A stretch of DNA of 41,802 nt, taken from NCBI GenBank assembly GCA_024400395.1, contig JAKSMW010000017.1, forward strand, positions 1 to 41,802, in the 5' to 3' direction. The notes beneath the pieces were generated by a model, which saw only the letters and a program-made list of their open reading frames with translations, did no database searches and was not told the origin of the DNA. Each line of letters opens with the position of its first letter. Within the stretch, counting starts at the first letter, position 1. The stretch comes from Bacteroidales bacterium (GTDB lineage Bacteria; Bacteroidota; Bacteroidia; Bacteroidales; F082). Positions 1-8,467 of the stretch are shown piece by piece. Both the position numbers and the translations under genes were made by a program.

Positions 1-11
1 TTTAGCGGCGA

Positions 12-19
12 CAAAACTA
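12..19 (-). promoter_or_regulatory. Bacteroidetes -7 box pointing out of the window
   Basis: The minus strand reads TAGTTTTG, a match to the Bacteroidetes -7 consensus TAnnTTTG. It points left and could serve a gene starting just beyond the left edge. No coding start is visible in the remaining 11 bases. A match this short in AT-rich DNA is weak support. Confidence 0.3.
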
Positions 20-174
20 TACAAAATATTTATATGAAAAACATTTTTTTCAACATTTTTTCAACATTTTTCAAAAAGGGCTGTGGATTACATATTAATA
101 TTAATAAGGTGTATTGGAATATTATATCATTTTGCGAATGCTTCATTCATGACAACAAAATTTGTTTTTCGCTG

Positions 175-182
175 CAAAAGTA
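175..182 (-). promoter_or_regulatory. Bacteroidetes -7 box, leftward
   Basis: The minus strand reads TACTTTTG within the sequence GTACTTTTGCAGC, the same extended motif found upstream of the antitoxin gene at 807-814. It lies downstream of the toxin gene and points left. Bases 1-211 contain no convincing gene; the 67-codon plus-strand reading frame there is AT-rich and has no ribosome-binding site or family resemblance. A short transcript or a gene beyond the edge is the likely target. Confidence 0.4.
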
Positions 183-211
183 CAAAAAACACCACTTACA
201 GCGAAAAATAA

Positions 212-541
212 CTAACGGGAGCGGTATGCTTCTCTAATTTCACCGATACTGACATTTTCTATCTCATTTTTGTCATAGACAAGTACAAGTGTTATCAAGC
301 CTTCATTTTTTGCAACAATACAATTAGCTGTTATAACTCTTGCTCCACCACTTTTCCCCTTTCCCTTAGAAGTGACAGCCATTCTTATTTTTCTGAAGTT
401 GTCGGCCAACAACGCACCCTGTTCTGGATTTTCAACCAACGACTTCATCAGTTTTTCAAGGTCATTTTTGAAAGATGGATATTTTGCGGCGAGTTTTTTG
501 GCTTTTTTGTTGAAACTCGGTGTTTGCTCGAAGTCAATCAT
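212..541 (-). CDS. RelE/ParE-family type II toxin
   Basis: A 109-residue protein with the size and layout of RelE/HigB-type ribosome-dependent mRNA interferases. It starts MIDFEQTPSF, followed by a Lys-rich helical region (residues 11-35, KKAKKLAAKY), a basic strand with NFRKIRMAV near residue 50, and a C-terminal strand LVLVYDKNE. The start overlaps the stop of the upstream antitoxin gene by 4 bases (ATGA), so the two are translationally coupled, as is normal for type II modules. The family assignment comes from protein pattern and gene arrangement; the exact subfamily (RelE, HigB or ParE-like) is not clear. Toxicity is inferred from the family. Confidence 0.7.
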   Translation of the reverse strand: MIDFEQTPSFNKKAKKLAAKYPSFKNDLEKLMKSLVENPEQGALLADNFRKIRMAVTSKGKGKSGGARVITANCIVAKNEGLITLVLVYDKNEIENVSIGEIREAYRSR

Positions 542-783
542 ATTGTTTCAAGTATTTCGGCTATTGTATGTCCTTTTCTGTTGCCATTCATTATTTTTTT
601 AGCTTCATCTCGCGAATTTCTCATTTCAGCAAGAATAATTTCCTTTTCAGCCGATTTCGTTTCCTTCGTTTTTTCTTTCTTAATTTCTGTAACAGTAAGA
701 CAATCAATTGTCTTGATGAAATTTATGGCAAGCCTTGCATTAGGATTGCTACTGTCGTAAGTGATTTTTACAGTGCTATTCAT
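538..783 (-). CDS. Antitoxin partner of the RelE-like toxin
   Basis: An 81-residue, highly charged protein (central KKEKTKETKSAEKE) encoded immediately upstream of the toxin and overlapping it by 4 bases. Residues 1-30 (MNSTVKITYD, then NARLAINFIKT) look like an antitoxin N-terminal strand-helix seen in many Bacteroidales toxin-antitoxin pairs. The C-terminal part, NRKGHTIAEILETI, probably wraps the toxin. No HTH or ribbon-helix-helix motif is obvious, so its DNA-binding fold is unknown. A -7 box lies 24 bases upstream of the start codon. The antitoxin role is inferred from position and composition. Confidence 0.6.
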   Translation of the reverse strand: MNSTVKITYDSSNPNARLAINFIKTIDCLTVTEIKKEKTKETKSAEKEIILAEMRNSRDEAKKIMNGNRKGHTIAEILETI

Positions 784-806
784 AGATTATATTTATTTTT
801 TCGCTG

Positions 807-814
807 CAAAAGTA
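807..814 (-). promoter_or_regulatory. -7 promoter box of the toxin-antitoxin operon
   Basis: The minus strand reads TACTTTTG (TAnnTTTG). The predicted transcription start lies about 7 bases further on, leaving a leader of roughly 17 bases before the antitoxin ATG at 783. Confidence 0.55.
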
Positions 815-867
815 CAAAAAAGTTAAAAGAGTAGAGAGTAGAGTTAAGAGAAATTGTAAAAATTATT

Positions 868-1983
868 TTAACTCTCAACACCTCTGTAAGCCTCCAACAG
901 CCGTCGCGCCCCTTCGTATGCGCTCATCCGTTTGTTCTCAACATCGTTTTCAACCAACTGAAGCATCTCCTTCACCGTGGCGTTTTCGTAAAAGTCCGAC
1001 TTCAGTGTGTTTTCGATAGTGTCGAGCATCATCTGCACATCCTGGTTGGCACGTTTCTCGTCGAGGTAGCCCGACTTCCTGATGTTGTTCACGTGATTTT
1101 CTACCATGTCCCACACTTCCGGCACGTTGAAATGCGTGAGAGCGGAGCATGTCGTCACCTTCACTTCCTGTCCCGACTCCGACGGCGGGAAGAGATGCAC
1201 GGCGTTCTTTATCTCCGCCGCCGCTCTGTTGGCGCGGCTCACGTTGTCGCCGTCGGCTTTGTTCACCACGATGCCGTCGGCCATCTCCATGATTCCGCGT
1301 TTTATGCCTTGAAGCTCGTCGCCCGCACCACCTATTAATATTAATAGGAAGTAATCGACCATCGAATACACCGCCGTCTCGCTCTGTCCTACGCCGACGG
1401 TCTCCACGATGATGGTGTCGAAGCCTGCGGCCTCGCACAGTATTATCGCCTCGCGCGTCTTGCGCGCCACGCCTCCGAGTGTCCCCGCCGACGCCGACGG
1501 ACGGATATAGGCGTTACGCTGCTGCGAGAGTTCCTCCATGCGCGTCTTGTCACCGAGGATGCTGCCCTTGGAACGCTGGCTGCTCGGATCGATGGCGAGA
1601 ACCGCCACTTTCTTGTCACGACGCACCAACTCCATGCCCAACGCCTCGATGAACGTGCTCTTCCCCGCACCCGGAACACCAGTGATGCCGAGACGCAACG
1701 CCCTGCCGCTGTGTGGTATGCACTCCGCTATGATTTCCTGCGCAAGCCTCTGGTGCGCCGGAAGCGAACTCTCAACCAATGTTATCGCCTTGCTTAAAAC
1801 AGTGATGTCGCCGGCAAGGATGCCATCGACGTAATCCTTCAAAGGAAGCAGCTGCTGGCGACTCGCCTTCAGACGCTCCAAAGCATTGGGGTTCACCTGC
1901 ACCGCCGGCTGCTCACTGCCCGTCACCTGCAAGGCCGACTCCCACTCATGCTTCTGATTCTCGAAATGTTCTGTGTTTTCCAT
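868..1983 (-). CDS. meaB: Methylmalonyl-CoA mutase-associated GTPase MeaB
   Basis: A G3E-family P-loop GTPase that protects and reloads the adenosylcobalamin cofactor of methylmalonyl-CoA mutase. From the chosen start it is 371 residues, typical for MeaB/ArgK. Walker A is GVPGAGKST at residues 102-110. It is followed by the conserved LAIDPSSQRSKGSILGDKTRM, IRPSASAGTLGGV, IVETVGVGQSE and VNKADGDN blocks that define the family. The open frame extends 5 codons upstream, but MENTEHF is the natural start. A -7 box TATTTTTG lies only 4 bases upstream of that ATG, so the mRNA may be leaderless or nearly so. No mutase gene is in the window. Codons for LLILIG near 1333-1349 form a perfect AT palindrome. 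Confidence 0.93.
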   Translation of the reverse strand: MENTEHFENQKHEWESALQVTGSEQPAVQVNPNALERLKASRQQLLPLKDYVDGILAGDITVLSKAITLVESSLPAHQRLAQEIIAECIPHSGRALRLGITGVPGAGKSTFIEALGMELVRRDKKVAVLAIDPSSQRSKGSILGDKTRMEELSQQRNAYIRPSASAGTLGGVARKTREAIILCEAAGFDTIIVETVGVGQSETAVYSMVDYFLLILIGGAGDELQGIKRGIMEMADGIVVNKADGDNVSRANRAAAEIKNAVHLFPPSESGQEVKVTTCSALTHFNVPEVWDMVENHVNNIRKSGYLDEKRANQDVQMMLDTIENTLKSDFYENATVKEMLQLVENDVENKRMSAYEGARRLLEAYRGVES

Positions 1984-1987
1984 GCCG

Positions 1988-1995
1988 CAAAAATA
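1988..1995 (-). promoter_or_regulatory. -7 box directly upstream of meaB
   Basis: The minus strand reads TATTTTTG. It ends 4 bases before the meaB ATG, so transcription would begin at or within the start codon unless another promoter is used. Confidence 0.45.
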
Positions 1996-2060
1996 CAAAA
2001 AAAGTTAAAAAGAAAACGAAAAAGGTGAAAGGATGTGTTCCTTCCACCTATTGACGTATT

Positions 2061-2106
2061 TTAACACAAGTTGCACAAGTTTATTTCACAAGTTACACAA
2101 GTTTTT
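2061..2106. repeat. Intergenic CACAAGTT(G/A)CACAAG repeat, copy A
   Basis: Two adjacent near-identical units, CACAAGTTGCACAAG and CACAAGTTACACAAG, lie between meaB and the outer-membrane protein gene. A second two-unit copy lies at 18057-18096, 16 kb away, directly after the shortened LD-carboxypeptidase. No function is known to me. Confidence 0.6.
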
Positions 2107-2142
2107 AAATCTGACTAATTCTTTTTCCTCTAACCTTTTCTC

Positions 2143-3087
2143 TTAAAAATTAAACCCGATGCCCGCTGTGAACTGGTTGGCGTTGAAAGCGTCGCTGCCG
2201 AACATGTCGGTCAGGCCGAAACGGGTGAAGAGAATCACGCCCGCATAGCCGACCTGGAACAAGGCGTTGCATCCGAACGGATTGTAACTGAGCTTCCTGT
2301 CAATGAGCTGCTTCTCACCGTCGAATTTCGAGAAGGAACGCATCCCAATGCGCCACTCGACTTCGGCACCGGCCGACAACGTCAGCGGACGTCTCCCGAC
2401 CTTCCACTGGAGCTGCATCGTCAGAGGCAGACGGAAACTCCAATAGCGCAGGTAACTCTTTTTTGCATCGACAAACTTTCCATCCGTATAATCCTCAAGC
2501 GTGAAAATGTTGACATCACCATTCACATCGTTCTTCATGACATATCTCGTGTCGAAATGGTTGTAGCTGTTGCTGAACCCGAGACCTGTCGCCATTCCGA
2601 AGACGGTTGTCTTGCCGGTGCGGAATATCGTCACCGGGCAGTACATGCCCCATTCAAAAGAGACGGGACGCTGCGGTATCACACTCGACTCCGCGCCAAA
2701 AGCACCGTCGCCGATGTTCATGTAACTGAAATAAAGGATCGGGAGCGGCTGCGCAAGACGGCGGCGGTGCTTACAATACGACTTCTTGTAAGCAACGCTG
2801 TCATTATCACCACGATACATGCCTTTCCTGCCATCTCTGTACGGCATCCTGAAAGTCACGGTGCGTTCACCGTCGTTGCTTTCAAGATTGTAACGGCTCT
2901 CATAGACCGGTTCCTTTGAAACCTTCACGCCATCCTTGAGTTCATAGACCTTGACATCGATTTTGTCGTCTTTGTCGTAAATCTTGATTTCGTGATTTTT
3001 CACCACCATTGTGGTGTCGATTCCCTGCGCAAAAACACTTGCGGCTGAAAGCAGCATCACGGCTGCCGAAAGTAATAATTTCTTCAT
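2143..3087 (-). CDS. Outer-membrane beta-barrel protein, unknown function
   Basis: A 314-residue exported protein with a clear signal peptide (residues 1-20, MKKLLLSAAVMLLSAASVFA, cut before Q). Residues 25-110 are charged and mostly soluble. From about residue 115 there are alternating amphipathic strands (for example ILYFSYMNIG, FRLPLTMQLQW, LTLSAGAEVEWRIG) and the protein ends in phenylalanine (AGIGFNF), the usual C-terminal signature of BAM-inserted barrels. The length fits an 8-10 strand barrel. It stands alone, 148 bases downstream of the efflux operon, so its partner or cargo cannot be guessed. I do not recognise the specific family. Confidence 0.7.
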   Translation of the reverse strand: MKKLLLSAAVMLLSAASVFAQGIDTTMVVKNHEIKIYDKDDKIDVKVYELKDGVKVSKEPVYESRYNLESNDGERTVTFRMPYRDGRKGMYRGDNDSVAYKKSYCKHRRRLAQPLPILYFSYMNIGDGAFGAESSVIPQRPVSFEWGMYCPVTIFRTGKTTVFGMATGLGFSNSYNHFDTRYVMKNDVNGDVNIFTLEDYTDGKFVDAKKSYLRYWSFRLPLTMQLQWKVGRRPLTLSAGAEVEWRIGMRSFSKFDGEKQLIDRKLSYNPFGCNALFQVGYAGVILFTRFGLTDMFGSDAFNANQFTAGIGFNF

Positions 3088-3235
3088 AATTTATAATTTT
3101 GTTAATTCTCATGTTAAACGTTTCAAACCGGAAAAAGATTCATCATCCCGAAAAATTTTCATCAATTTTCTGACATTATAAAACAAATTATCAATAATAT
3201 ACTACTAATCAATAAATTACAATTTCGATTTTAAA

Positions 3236-4549
3236 TTATCTGTTATATTTCTCCATGACCTTCACTCTGTAAAGGTACTCATATTTCGCCTGAAGCATCT
3301 CGCTCTCCGACTTGAAAAGCCTGTTTTTGCTCTCGTTGAGTTCGAGAAGCGTGGCTTTTCCGGCGATGTAACTCTCATTTGAAAAACGATACGCGACCTC
3401 TGCGGCGTTGTAGCTTTCGCGTGAAGCGTCATATTTCTGCTCGGCGGCAAGAGAATTATAATACGCCTGCTGAATCTCCTTCTTGAGTTTCAACTCCTCG
3501 TTGGTAATCGCAAGCTCTTGATTCTTAATGGAAAGCTGCGACATTTTGACATTATATTTCGTCTGCATCCTGTTGAAAATCGGGATGCTGAGTTGGAAAG
3601 CAATCTGCGTGCGGTAGTTGTTTTTCATCTGATCGCCGAAAGACTCATTCGGCATCTCGCTGTTGAAATAATTATAGTAGCCGTCGGAAAACCCCGCGTA
3701 GAGATAAAGTTTCGGATACCACGCTGATTTCTTGGCTTTCAAGTCGAAATACGACTGTTCAAGACGAAGGTTGGCGGCCTGCATCCCCGGCATGTTGACG
3801 ACAGCGTGGCTGTAGGTCTGCTCCTGCGACGGCATGACGAGACTCTGTCCTTCCGCGAACAGTTCCGGCGAGACGACATCGAAATCCGTTACATCATCAA
3901 GGTCAAGGGTCTGTGCCAAGTCCAAGATACTCAACATCAACGTGTTGTTTGCCTGAACCAATGTCGATTTCGCCGTTGCGACCTGCGCCGCGCTTTCATA
4001 GACATCGGCTTCCGCCACCTTCCCGACCTGCCAAAGCTCCTGTGTCTTCTGATGCTGCTCCTCCGTCAAGGCGAGCTGCTTCTCCGCCACCGACTTGATC
4101 TCCTTATTGTAAACCACCTGCATATAATAAGCCATTATCATCAGTTCGAGGTCGAACCTCACGGCTTCGAGGTCTTTCTCCGCCGCCTGAAGATTCAATT
4201 CATTAGACTTAATCTGATTGTAAATGTTCAGACCGCTGAATATCGGCATGTCCAACGAAACACCAAACGATGTCGAAGACGAGTTGTTGGGAATGTAAAT
4301 CCCGCTTGAACTCGGCGACATTCCGAAGCCGAAATCCTCCGAGGCGTTGGCGTTCAGCGACGGCAGCCAGGCGTTCTTCGCTATTTTATATTGAAAACCG
4401 GCGTTCTCCTGACTTATCTTGCTTTGCAACACCGAAACGTTATGTTCCATGGCGTAGCTGATGCATTCGTCGAGGGTCCACGCTTTTTGCTGCGCCTTCA
4501 GCGAAAACGAAAGCGCGAGAATCGCTATTATAATAAGGTGTCTTTTCAT
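3236..4549 (-). CDS. TolC-family outer-membrane efflux channel
   Basis: A 437-residue protein with signal peptide (residues 1-19, MKRHLIIIAILALSFSLKA) and the duplicated coiled-coil layout of TolC/OEP proteins. It opens with the typical WTLDECISYAMEHN, and long heptad-rich helices occur near residues 130-215 and 330-425 (for example YNAAEVAYRFSNESYIAGKA and LLELNESKNRLFKSE). It forms the outer-membrane duct of the tripartite efflux system encoded by the four upstream genes. It is the last gene of the operon, 34 bases after the adaptor. Substrate is unknown. Confidence 0.9.
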   Translation of the reverse strand: MKRHLIIIAILALSFSLKAQQKAWTLDECISYAMEHNVSVLQSKISQENAGFQYKIAKNAWLPSLNANASEDFGFGMSPSSSGIYIPNNSSSTSFGVSLDMPIFSGLNIYNQIKSNELNLQAAEKDLEAVRFDLELMIMAYYMQVVYNKEIKSVAEKQLALTEEQHQKTQELWQVGKVAEADVYESAAQVATAKSTLVQANNTLMLSILDLAQTLDLDDVTDFDVVSPELFAEGQSLVMPSQEQTYSHAVVNMPGMQAANLRLEQSYFDLKAKKSAWYPKLYLYAGFSDGYYNYFNSEMPNESFGDQMKNNYRTQIAFQLSIPIFNRMQTKYNVKMSQLSIKNQELAITNEELKLKKEIQQAYYNSLAAEQKYDASRESYNAAEVAYRFSNESYIAGKATLLELNESKNRLFKSESEMLQAKYEYLYRVKVMEKYNR

Positions 4550-4583
4550 GTTGTAACTTTCTACTTTACAAACTTTCTACTTT

Positions 4584-5657
4584 CTACTTCACAGTCTCGT
4601 TTCCGCGGATTTTGTCGCCGGCTTCAAGGCCTTCTGTCACCACGATGTTGAGTCCGTCGGAAAGCCCTGTTTTTATCGGGGTTTTCACATCATTTTTATA
4701 GACGAATACGCTGTCGTTGCTGTAAACGATGCAGCGTTCAGGGATCGTCACCGCGTCTTTTGCGCTCTCGGTGATGATCTCGGCGTTGGCGCTGTAGCCG
4801 GCGCGGAGCGTAACGTCTTCAGGCACAAACATCTTCGCCTTCATCTTGAAGAAGACGGCTCCGTTCTCCTGCGTGCCTTTCGGCGCGATGTATTCAAGGA
4901 CGGCGTCAAATTTCCTGTCGTTCATCGCCCCGATGGTGATCACCATCGGCATCCCTTCGCTGATGCGCCCCACCTCGGTCTCGTCCATCTTGCCTTCAAA
5001 AATCATGTCGCTCATGTCGGCGACGGTGGCGATTGTCGTGCCGTCGTTGAAGGTGTTCGAGTTGATGACGCTGTTGCCCACTTTCACCGGCACGTCGAGG
5101 ATCATCCCGTCGATGGTCGATTTGATGTTCGTGTTGCTGTACTCCGAAGCGTTTTTCGAGATTCCTTCCTTGACGATGTTGAGCTGGTCGAGGGCGTTGC
5201 TGTAATTCTCTTTCGCCTGCTCGTACTCAAGCTCCGACTTCTCAAACGCCTCCGATGATATCAACCCTTTGTCTTTCAATGTCTTCTGTCGGTCATACGT
5301 CCGTTCGACGTTATCGAGATTCAGCTTCGCCATCTTCACCTGCGACTCACAGCTTGCGAGGCTGCTCACGTCGGGGATGATTTTCACCATGGCGATGACA
5401 TCACCTTTCCTGACGGTCTGACCGGCTTCCTTGTAGATTTCGGCGATGATTCCCGATACCTGCGGCTTCACCGCCACCTCGTCGCGCGGGTTGATCTGCC
5501 CCGTCACTACGGTCTTCTTCTCGATGGTGCCCGTGACCGCCTCTATCGACTCATACGTCTTTTCCTTCGGCTTCGATTTCTTGAACAAATAAACGAATGT
5601 CCATACTACTGCTGCGACTAACGCAATGATAAACAAAATCTTAAAAAATCTTTTCAT
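4584..5657 (-). CDS. HlyD/MacA-type periplasmic adaptor
   Basis: A 357-residue membrane-fusion protein. One N-terminal membrane segment (about residues 6-25) is followed by the split lipoyl-like domain (VAVKPQVSGIIAEIYKEAGQTV, near residue 65), a coiled-coil hairpin (about residues 125-190, rich in K, E and Q) and a beta-barrel/membrane-proximal part. It links the MacB-like permeases in the inner membrane to the TolC-like channel. It is encoded between the permease gene at 5779 and the TolC gene at 3236, on the same strand, consistent with one transcript. The 121-base spacer upstream carries a short dyad repeat. Confidence 0.9.
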   Translation of the reverse strand: MKRFFKILFIIALVAAVVWTFVYLFKKSKPKEKTYESIEAVTGTIEKKTVVTGQINPRDEVAVKPQVSGIIAEIYKEAGQTVRKGDVIAMVKIIPDVSSLASCESQVKMAKLNLDNVERTYDRQKTLKDKGLISSEAFEKSELEYEQAKENYSNALDQLNIVKEGISKNASEYSNTNIKSTIDGMILDVPVKVGNSVINSNTFNDGTTIATVADMSDMIFEGKMDETEVGRISEGMPMVITIGAMNDRKFDAVLEYIAPKGTQENGAVFFKMKAKMFVPEDVTLRAGYSANAEIITESAKDAVTIPERCIVYSNDSVFVYKNDVKTPIKTGLSDGLNIVVTEGLEAGDKIRGNETVK

Positions 5658-5709
5658 ATTATATTTAAATTAATTTTCGTTTTCATATATTCAATTTCAC
5701 ATTTCCGTT

Positions 5710-5740
5710 TTCTACGGATATGGAACCGCTGACGCGGTTC
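5710..5740. repeat. Short dyad intergenic repeat (GAACCGC-TGAC-GCGGTTC), copy 1
   Basis: A segment starting TTCTACGGATATGG and ending in the hairpin GAACCGC-TGAC-GCGGTTC (7-bp stem, 4-base loop) lies between the permease and adaptor genes. A nearly identical segment occurs at 14275-14304. Both sit inside operon-like gene spacings, so they may affect mRNA stability or attenuation. Confidence 0.6.
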
Positions 5741-5778
5741 TCTCTCTCCTCTCTAATCTCTCCTCTCTAATCTAAAAA

Positions 5779-7044
5779 TCACTCCTCCCGAATTGCATCG
5801 ATGGCTTTTATTTGTGTCGCCCGTTTCGCCGGAAGGATGCCCGCCAGCAGACCTGACAGCACTATGATCACCGTCGCCGAAATGGCCGTCACGAAACTGA
5901 TGTTAGGCTCGACGAACATCACGGCATCTTCACTTGAGATGTTGACGAAATTGGCGACGACAGCCATTATCGCGACACCAATCATAAGCCCGACGATGCC
6001 GGCAAGCACCGTGAGAAGCAGACTCTCCTCCAATATCTGTTTGATTATCAATGACGGTTTCGCGCCGAGCGCACGACGTATCCCGATTTCGCGTGTGCGT
6101 TCCTTGATGGTGACGAGCATGATGTTGCTCACTCCGACGACACCCGACATCAAGGTGCCGATGCCGACAATCCATATCAGCACGGCGATGCCGGTGAAAA
6201 GAGCCTCAAACACTTTGAAAAGCTGCTCGAAGTCAACAGACATCACCGCTTCGTTGTCGGTGGGCGAAATGTCGTGCCGTTCCTTTATGATGTCCTTTAC
6301 TGATTCTTGTAAATCTTTGATATTCGAGCCTTTAGCAGCCGTGAACACAAGAAGCTCGAACTTGTCGCCGAGATTATACGCCTTCTGCATCGTCGTGAGC
6401 GGAAGCAGCACCGTCTCATTCAGGTTTCCGTTGATCATAACATTCTCGTTATACGTCTGCACCACGCCAACCACCTGATAATAAATACCTCTCGCCTTAA
6501 TCATCAACCCAACGGGGTTCTTGTCGAGTCCGATGATGTCTTCATATACCTTCTTTCCGATGACGCAGACCTTCCTGCCCTCGACGATGTCAGTCTCATT
6601 GATGAAACGGCCATACAGCAGCTTGCTCCGCTCGACTTCGTTATATTCAGGACTGACGCCTTTTATCCCGAAAGAGCCGCCTTTCGTGCTGTAAAAGACG
6701 TTGTTGTCACCATTGTATGTATAGATGCTGGTAACCGGAGTGATGATGTCGATTCCTTTTACATTATTTTTAATCGACTGAATATCAGACATTTCAAACT
6801 CCCATTGACGGCCTTTCTGATAGCCTTTGTACGCCTCTGTGGTCGGCATGGTGAAGACGAATGCCGAGTTGGTGGCGAATCCCTCAATCTGACGCATCAT
6901 GCCGTTTTTGAATCCGTTGCCGCACGACAGCAGTATCACGAGGATGAAGATTCCCCAGAACACACCGAACGCCGTCAAGATGCTGCGCGTCTTGTTTCGG
7001 GCGATCGTCTGCCAAATCTCATTTATATTGTCTATATCTATCAT
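5779..7044 (-). CDS. MacB/FtsX-type ABC transporter permease
   Basis: A 421-residue inner-membrane permease from the chosen start. One membrane helix near residues 20-40 (SILTAFGVFWGIFILVIL) is followed by a large periplasmic MacB-PCD domain (about 45-285) and three C-terminal helices with the FtsX signature (VVGVSNIMLVTIKERTREIG, then IRRALGAKP). The frame is open 27 codons further upstream (to 7125), but that overlaps the preceding gene and reads as low-complexity charged residues. The ATG at 7044 follows a purine-rich AGAGAGAAG ribosome-binding region and gives the expected N-terminus MIDIDNINEIWQ. It likely pairs with the sister permease as a heterodimer. Confidence 0.88.
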   Translation of the reverse strand: MIDIDNINEIWQTIARNKTRSILTAFGVFWGIFILVILLSCGNGFKNGMMRQIEGFATNSAFVFTMPTTEAYKGYQKGRQWEFEMSDIQSIKNNVKGIDIITPVTSIYTYNGDNNVFYSTKGGSFGIKGVSPEYNEVERSKLLYGRFINETDIVEGRKVCVIGKKVYEDIIGLDKNPVGLMIKARGIYYQVVGVVQTYNENVMINGNLNETVLLPLTTMQKAYNLGDKFELLVFTAAKGSNIKDLQESVKDIIKERHDISPTDNEAVMSVDFEQLFKVFEALFTGIAVLIWIVGIGTLMSGVVGVSNIMLVTIKERTREIGIRRALGAKPSLIIKQILEESLLLTVLAGIVGLMIGVAIMAVVANFVNISSEDAVMFVEPNISFVTAISATVIIVLSGLLAGILPAKRATQIKAIDAIREE

Positions 7045-7073
7045 CTTCTCTCTTATCTCTCCTCTCTTAACTT

Positions 7074-8390
7074 TTAACTCCTGTTGTTCATGGCCTCGAT
7101 CGGCTTCACGTTCACGGCTTTCCATGCCGGCGCAATTCCGGCAATTACTCCGCTGATTATCAATACAATTGTTGCCATCAAAACTATCTTTATGTCAACA
7201 CTCAAATTCATGAAAACAGCCACATCGTCCGGACCTTTTCCGGCGTTGGCGGTCTCCAAAATCTTGTTCGCCACCTCCATCAGGCCAACACCCAAAAACA
7301 TTCCCAAATAACCGAAAATGGTCGTGATCAGAAGTGCCTCCATCACAATAGAAAGAAGAATCGAACGCGGCTTGGCACCGAGAGCCTTTCTGATACCAAT
7401 TTCAACAGTCCGCTCCTTCACAGTGATGCGCATGATGTTCGTCACGCCAACGACACCCGAAATCAGCATTGCGATGCCGATGACCCAGATGAAGACATTT
7501 ATCGTATTGAAAATCTTATTGGTTTCCAGTGCGTTAAGCATGCTGCTGTTAATCCAAACACCACGCTGGTCATCGGGCGAAAACTCATGCAGCAAGGCGA
7601 GGTTTCTCTTCAGCTCCTTCCTGAAATTTTCGTTATCCTCCTTGGTTTCAAGACCTTTCGTGGTAAATGAGAGCTGATAATATTTATTGTTCACATTATA
7701 AATCTGCTGCATGGTGGAAAACGGCGCATAGCACTGGCCCATGTTACCCCACATCTGACCTTCAAAAACGCCGATGATGGTGTAATTGATATCGTTTATC
7801 ATCACGAGCTGACCCAAAACGGAAACATCGTTTTTCTTGTATTTCTTTGTTTTCCTGACTTTTACGGGATTTTCTCTCTCTTTGTCAGAATTAATCTTCT
7901 CCCTTATAAGCTCGGCTGTAATCTTGTCGATGACAATAACCTTCGCCTTGGTTTTCATGTCGTTTTCATTCACGAAACGACCTTCCTTAATCTTGATGCC
8001 TTCTATGTCTTTGTAAATCGGCTTCACGCCTTCAACCTGCACCGACTTCGACTTGTCTTCAAAGATAAGGGTGCCGCCTTTCGAGAAGACAGGCGACACC
8101 TCGTCAACGTGATATAATTGATTTTCAAGGTATTCAATATCTTTATCGGTCAACGTGATCCAACGGTTCGCCTTGTGACCTTTGTATGGAAGCTCCGTCT
8201 CGCTCGACCAGATGGTATATGTGTTTTTTGCGCGGTCGGCGAAATTCGTGTTGACACCGTTCTTCAGGCCGTTGCCGACCGAAAGCAGGATTATCAACAT
8301 GAAAATCCCCCACGAGATCGCGAAACCCGTGAGAATCGTCCGCAGCTTGTTGCGCCGCAACGCCATGAATATCTCTGACCAAAAATCCAT
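7074..8390 (-). CDS. MacB/FtsX-type ABC transporter permease
   Basis: A 438-residue paralogue of the next gene downstream, with the same plan: helix near residues 18-38 (LTGFAISWGIFMLIILLSV), periplasmic domain, then three C-terminal helices with VVGVTNIMRITVKERTVEIG and IRKALGAKP. In classical MacB the ATPase and permease are fused; here the ATPase and two permeases are three separate genes, the usual Bacteroidota arrangement. Mechanotransmission across the periplasm rather than classical translocation is the known mode of the family. Substrate is unknown. Confidence 0.88.
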   Translation of the reverse strand: MDFWSEIFMALRRNKLRTILTGFAISWGIFMLIILLSVGNGLKNGVNTNFADRAKNTYTIWSSETELPYKGHKANRWITLTDKDIEYLENQLYHVDEVSPVFSKGGTLIFEDKSKSVQVEGVKPIYKDIEGIKIKEGRFVNENDMKTKAKVIVIDKITAELIREKINSDKERENPVKVRKTKKYKKNDVSVLGQLVMINDINYTIIGVFEGQMWGNMGQCYAPFSTMQQIYNVNNKYYQLSFTTKGLETKEDNENFRKELKRNLALLHEFSPDDQRGVWINSSMLNALETNKIFNTINVFIWVIGIAMLISGVVGVTNIMRITVKERTVEIGIRKALGAKPRSILLSIVMEALLITTIFGYLGMFLGVGLMEVANKILETANAGKGPDDVAVFMNLSVDIKIVLMATIVLIISGVIAGIAPAWKAVNVKPIEAMNNRS

Positions 8391-8467
8391 TTCTAACAGT
8401 TTTTAGTTTTGAGGGTGAAGAGTGAAGTTTTGAATCTCTCTTAACTATCCTCTCTAATCTCTTAACC

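Noticed and set aside
34-237. 67-codon plus-strand frame at the left edge
   Set aside because: AT-rich, Phe/Ile/Lys/Asn-dominated, with no start signal or family pattern; overlaps leftward promoter motifs and the toxin gene end.
7045-7125. 27-codon N-terminal extension of the downstream FtsX-type permease
   Set aside because: It overlaps the preceding gene, is charged low-complexity sequence, and the ATG at 7044 gives the family-typical start after a purine-rich ribosome-binding region.
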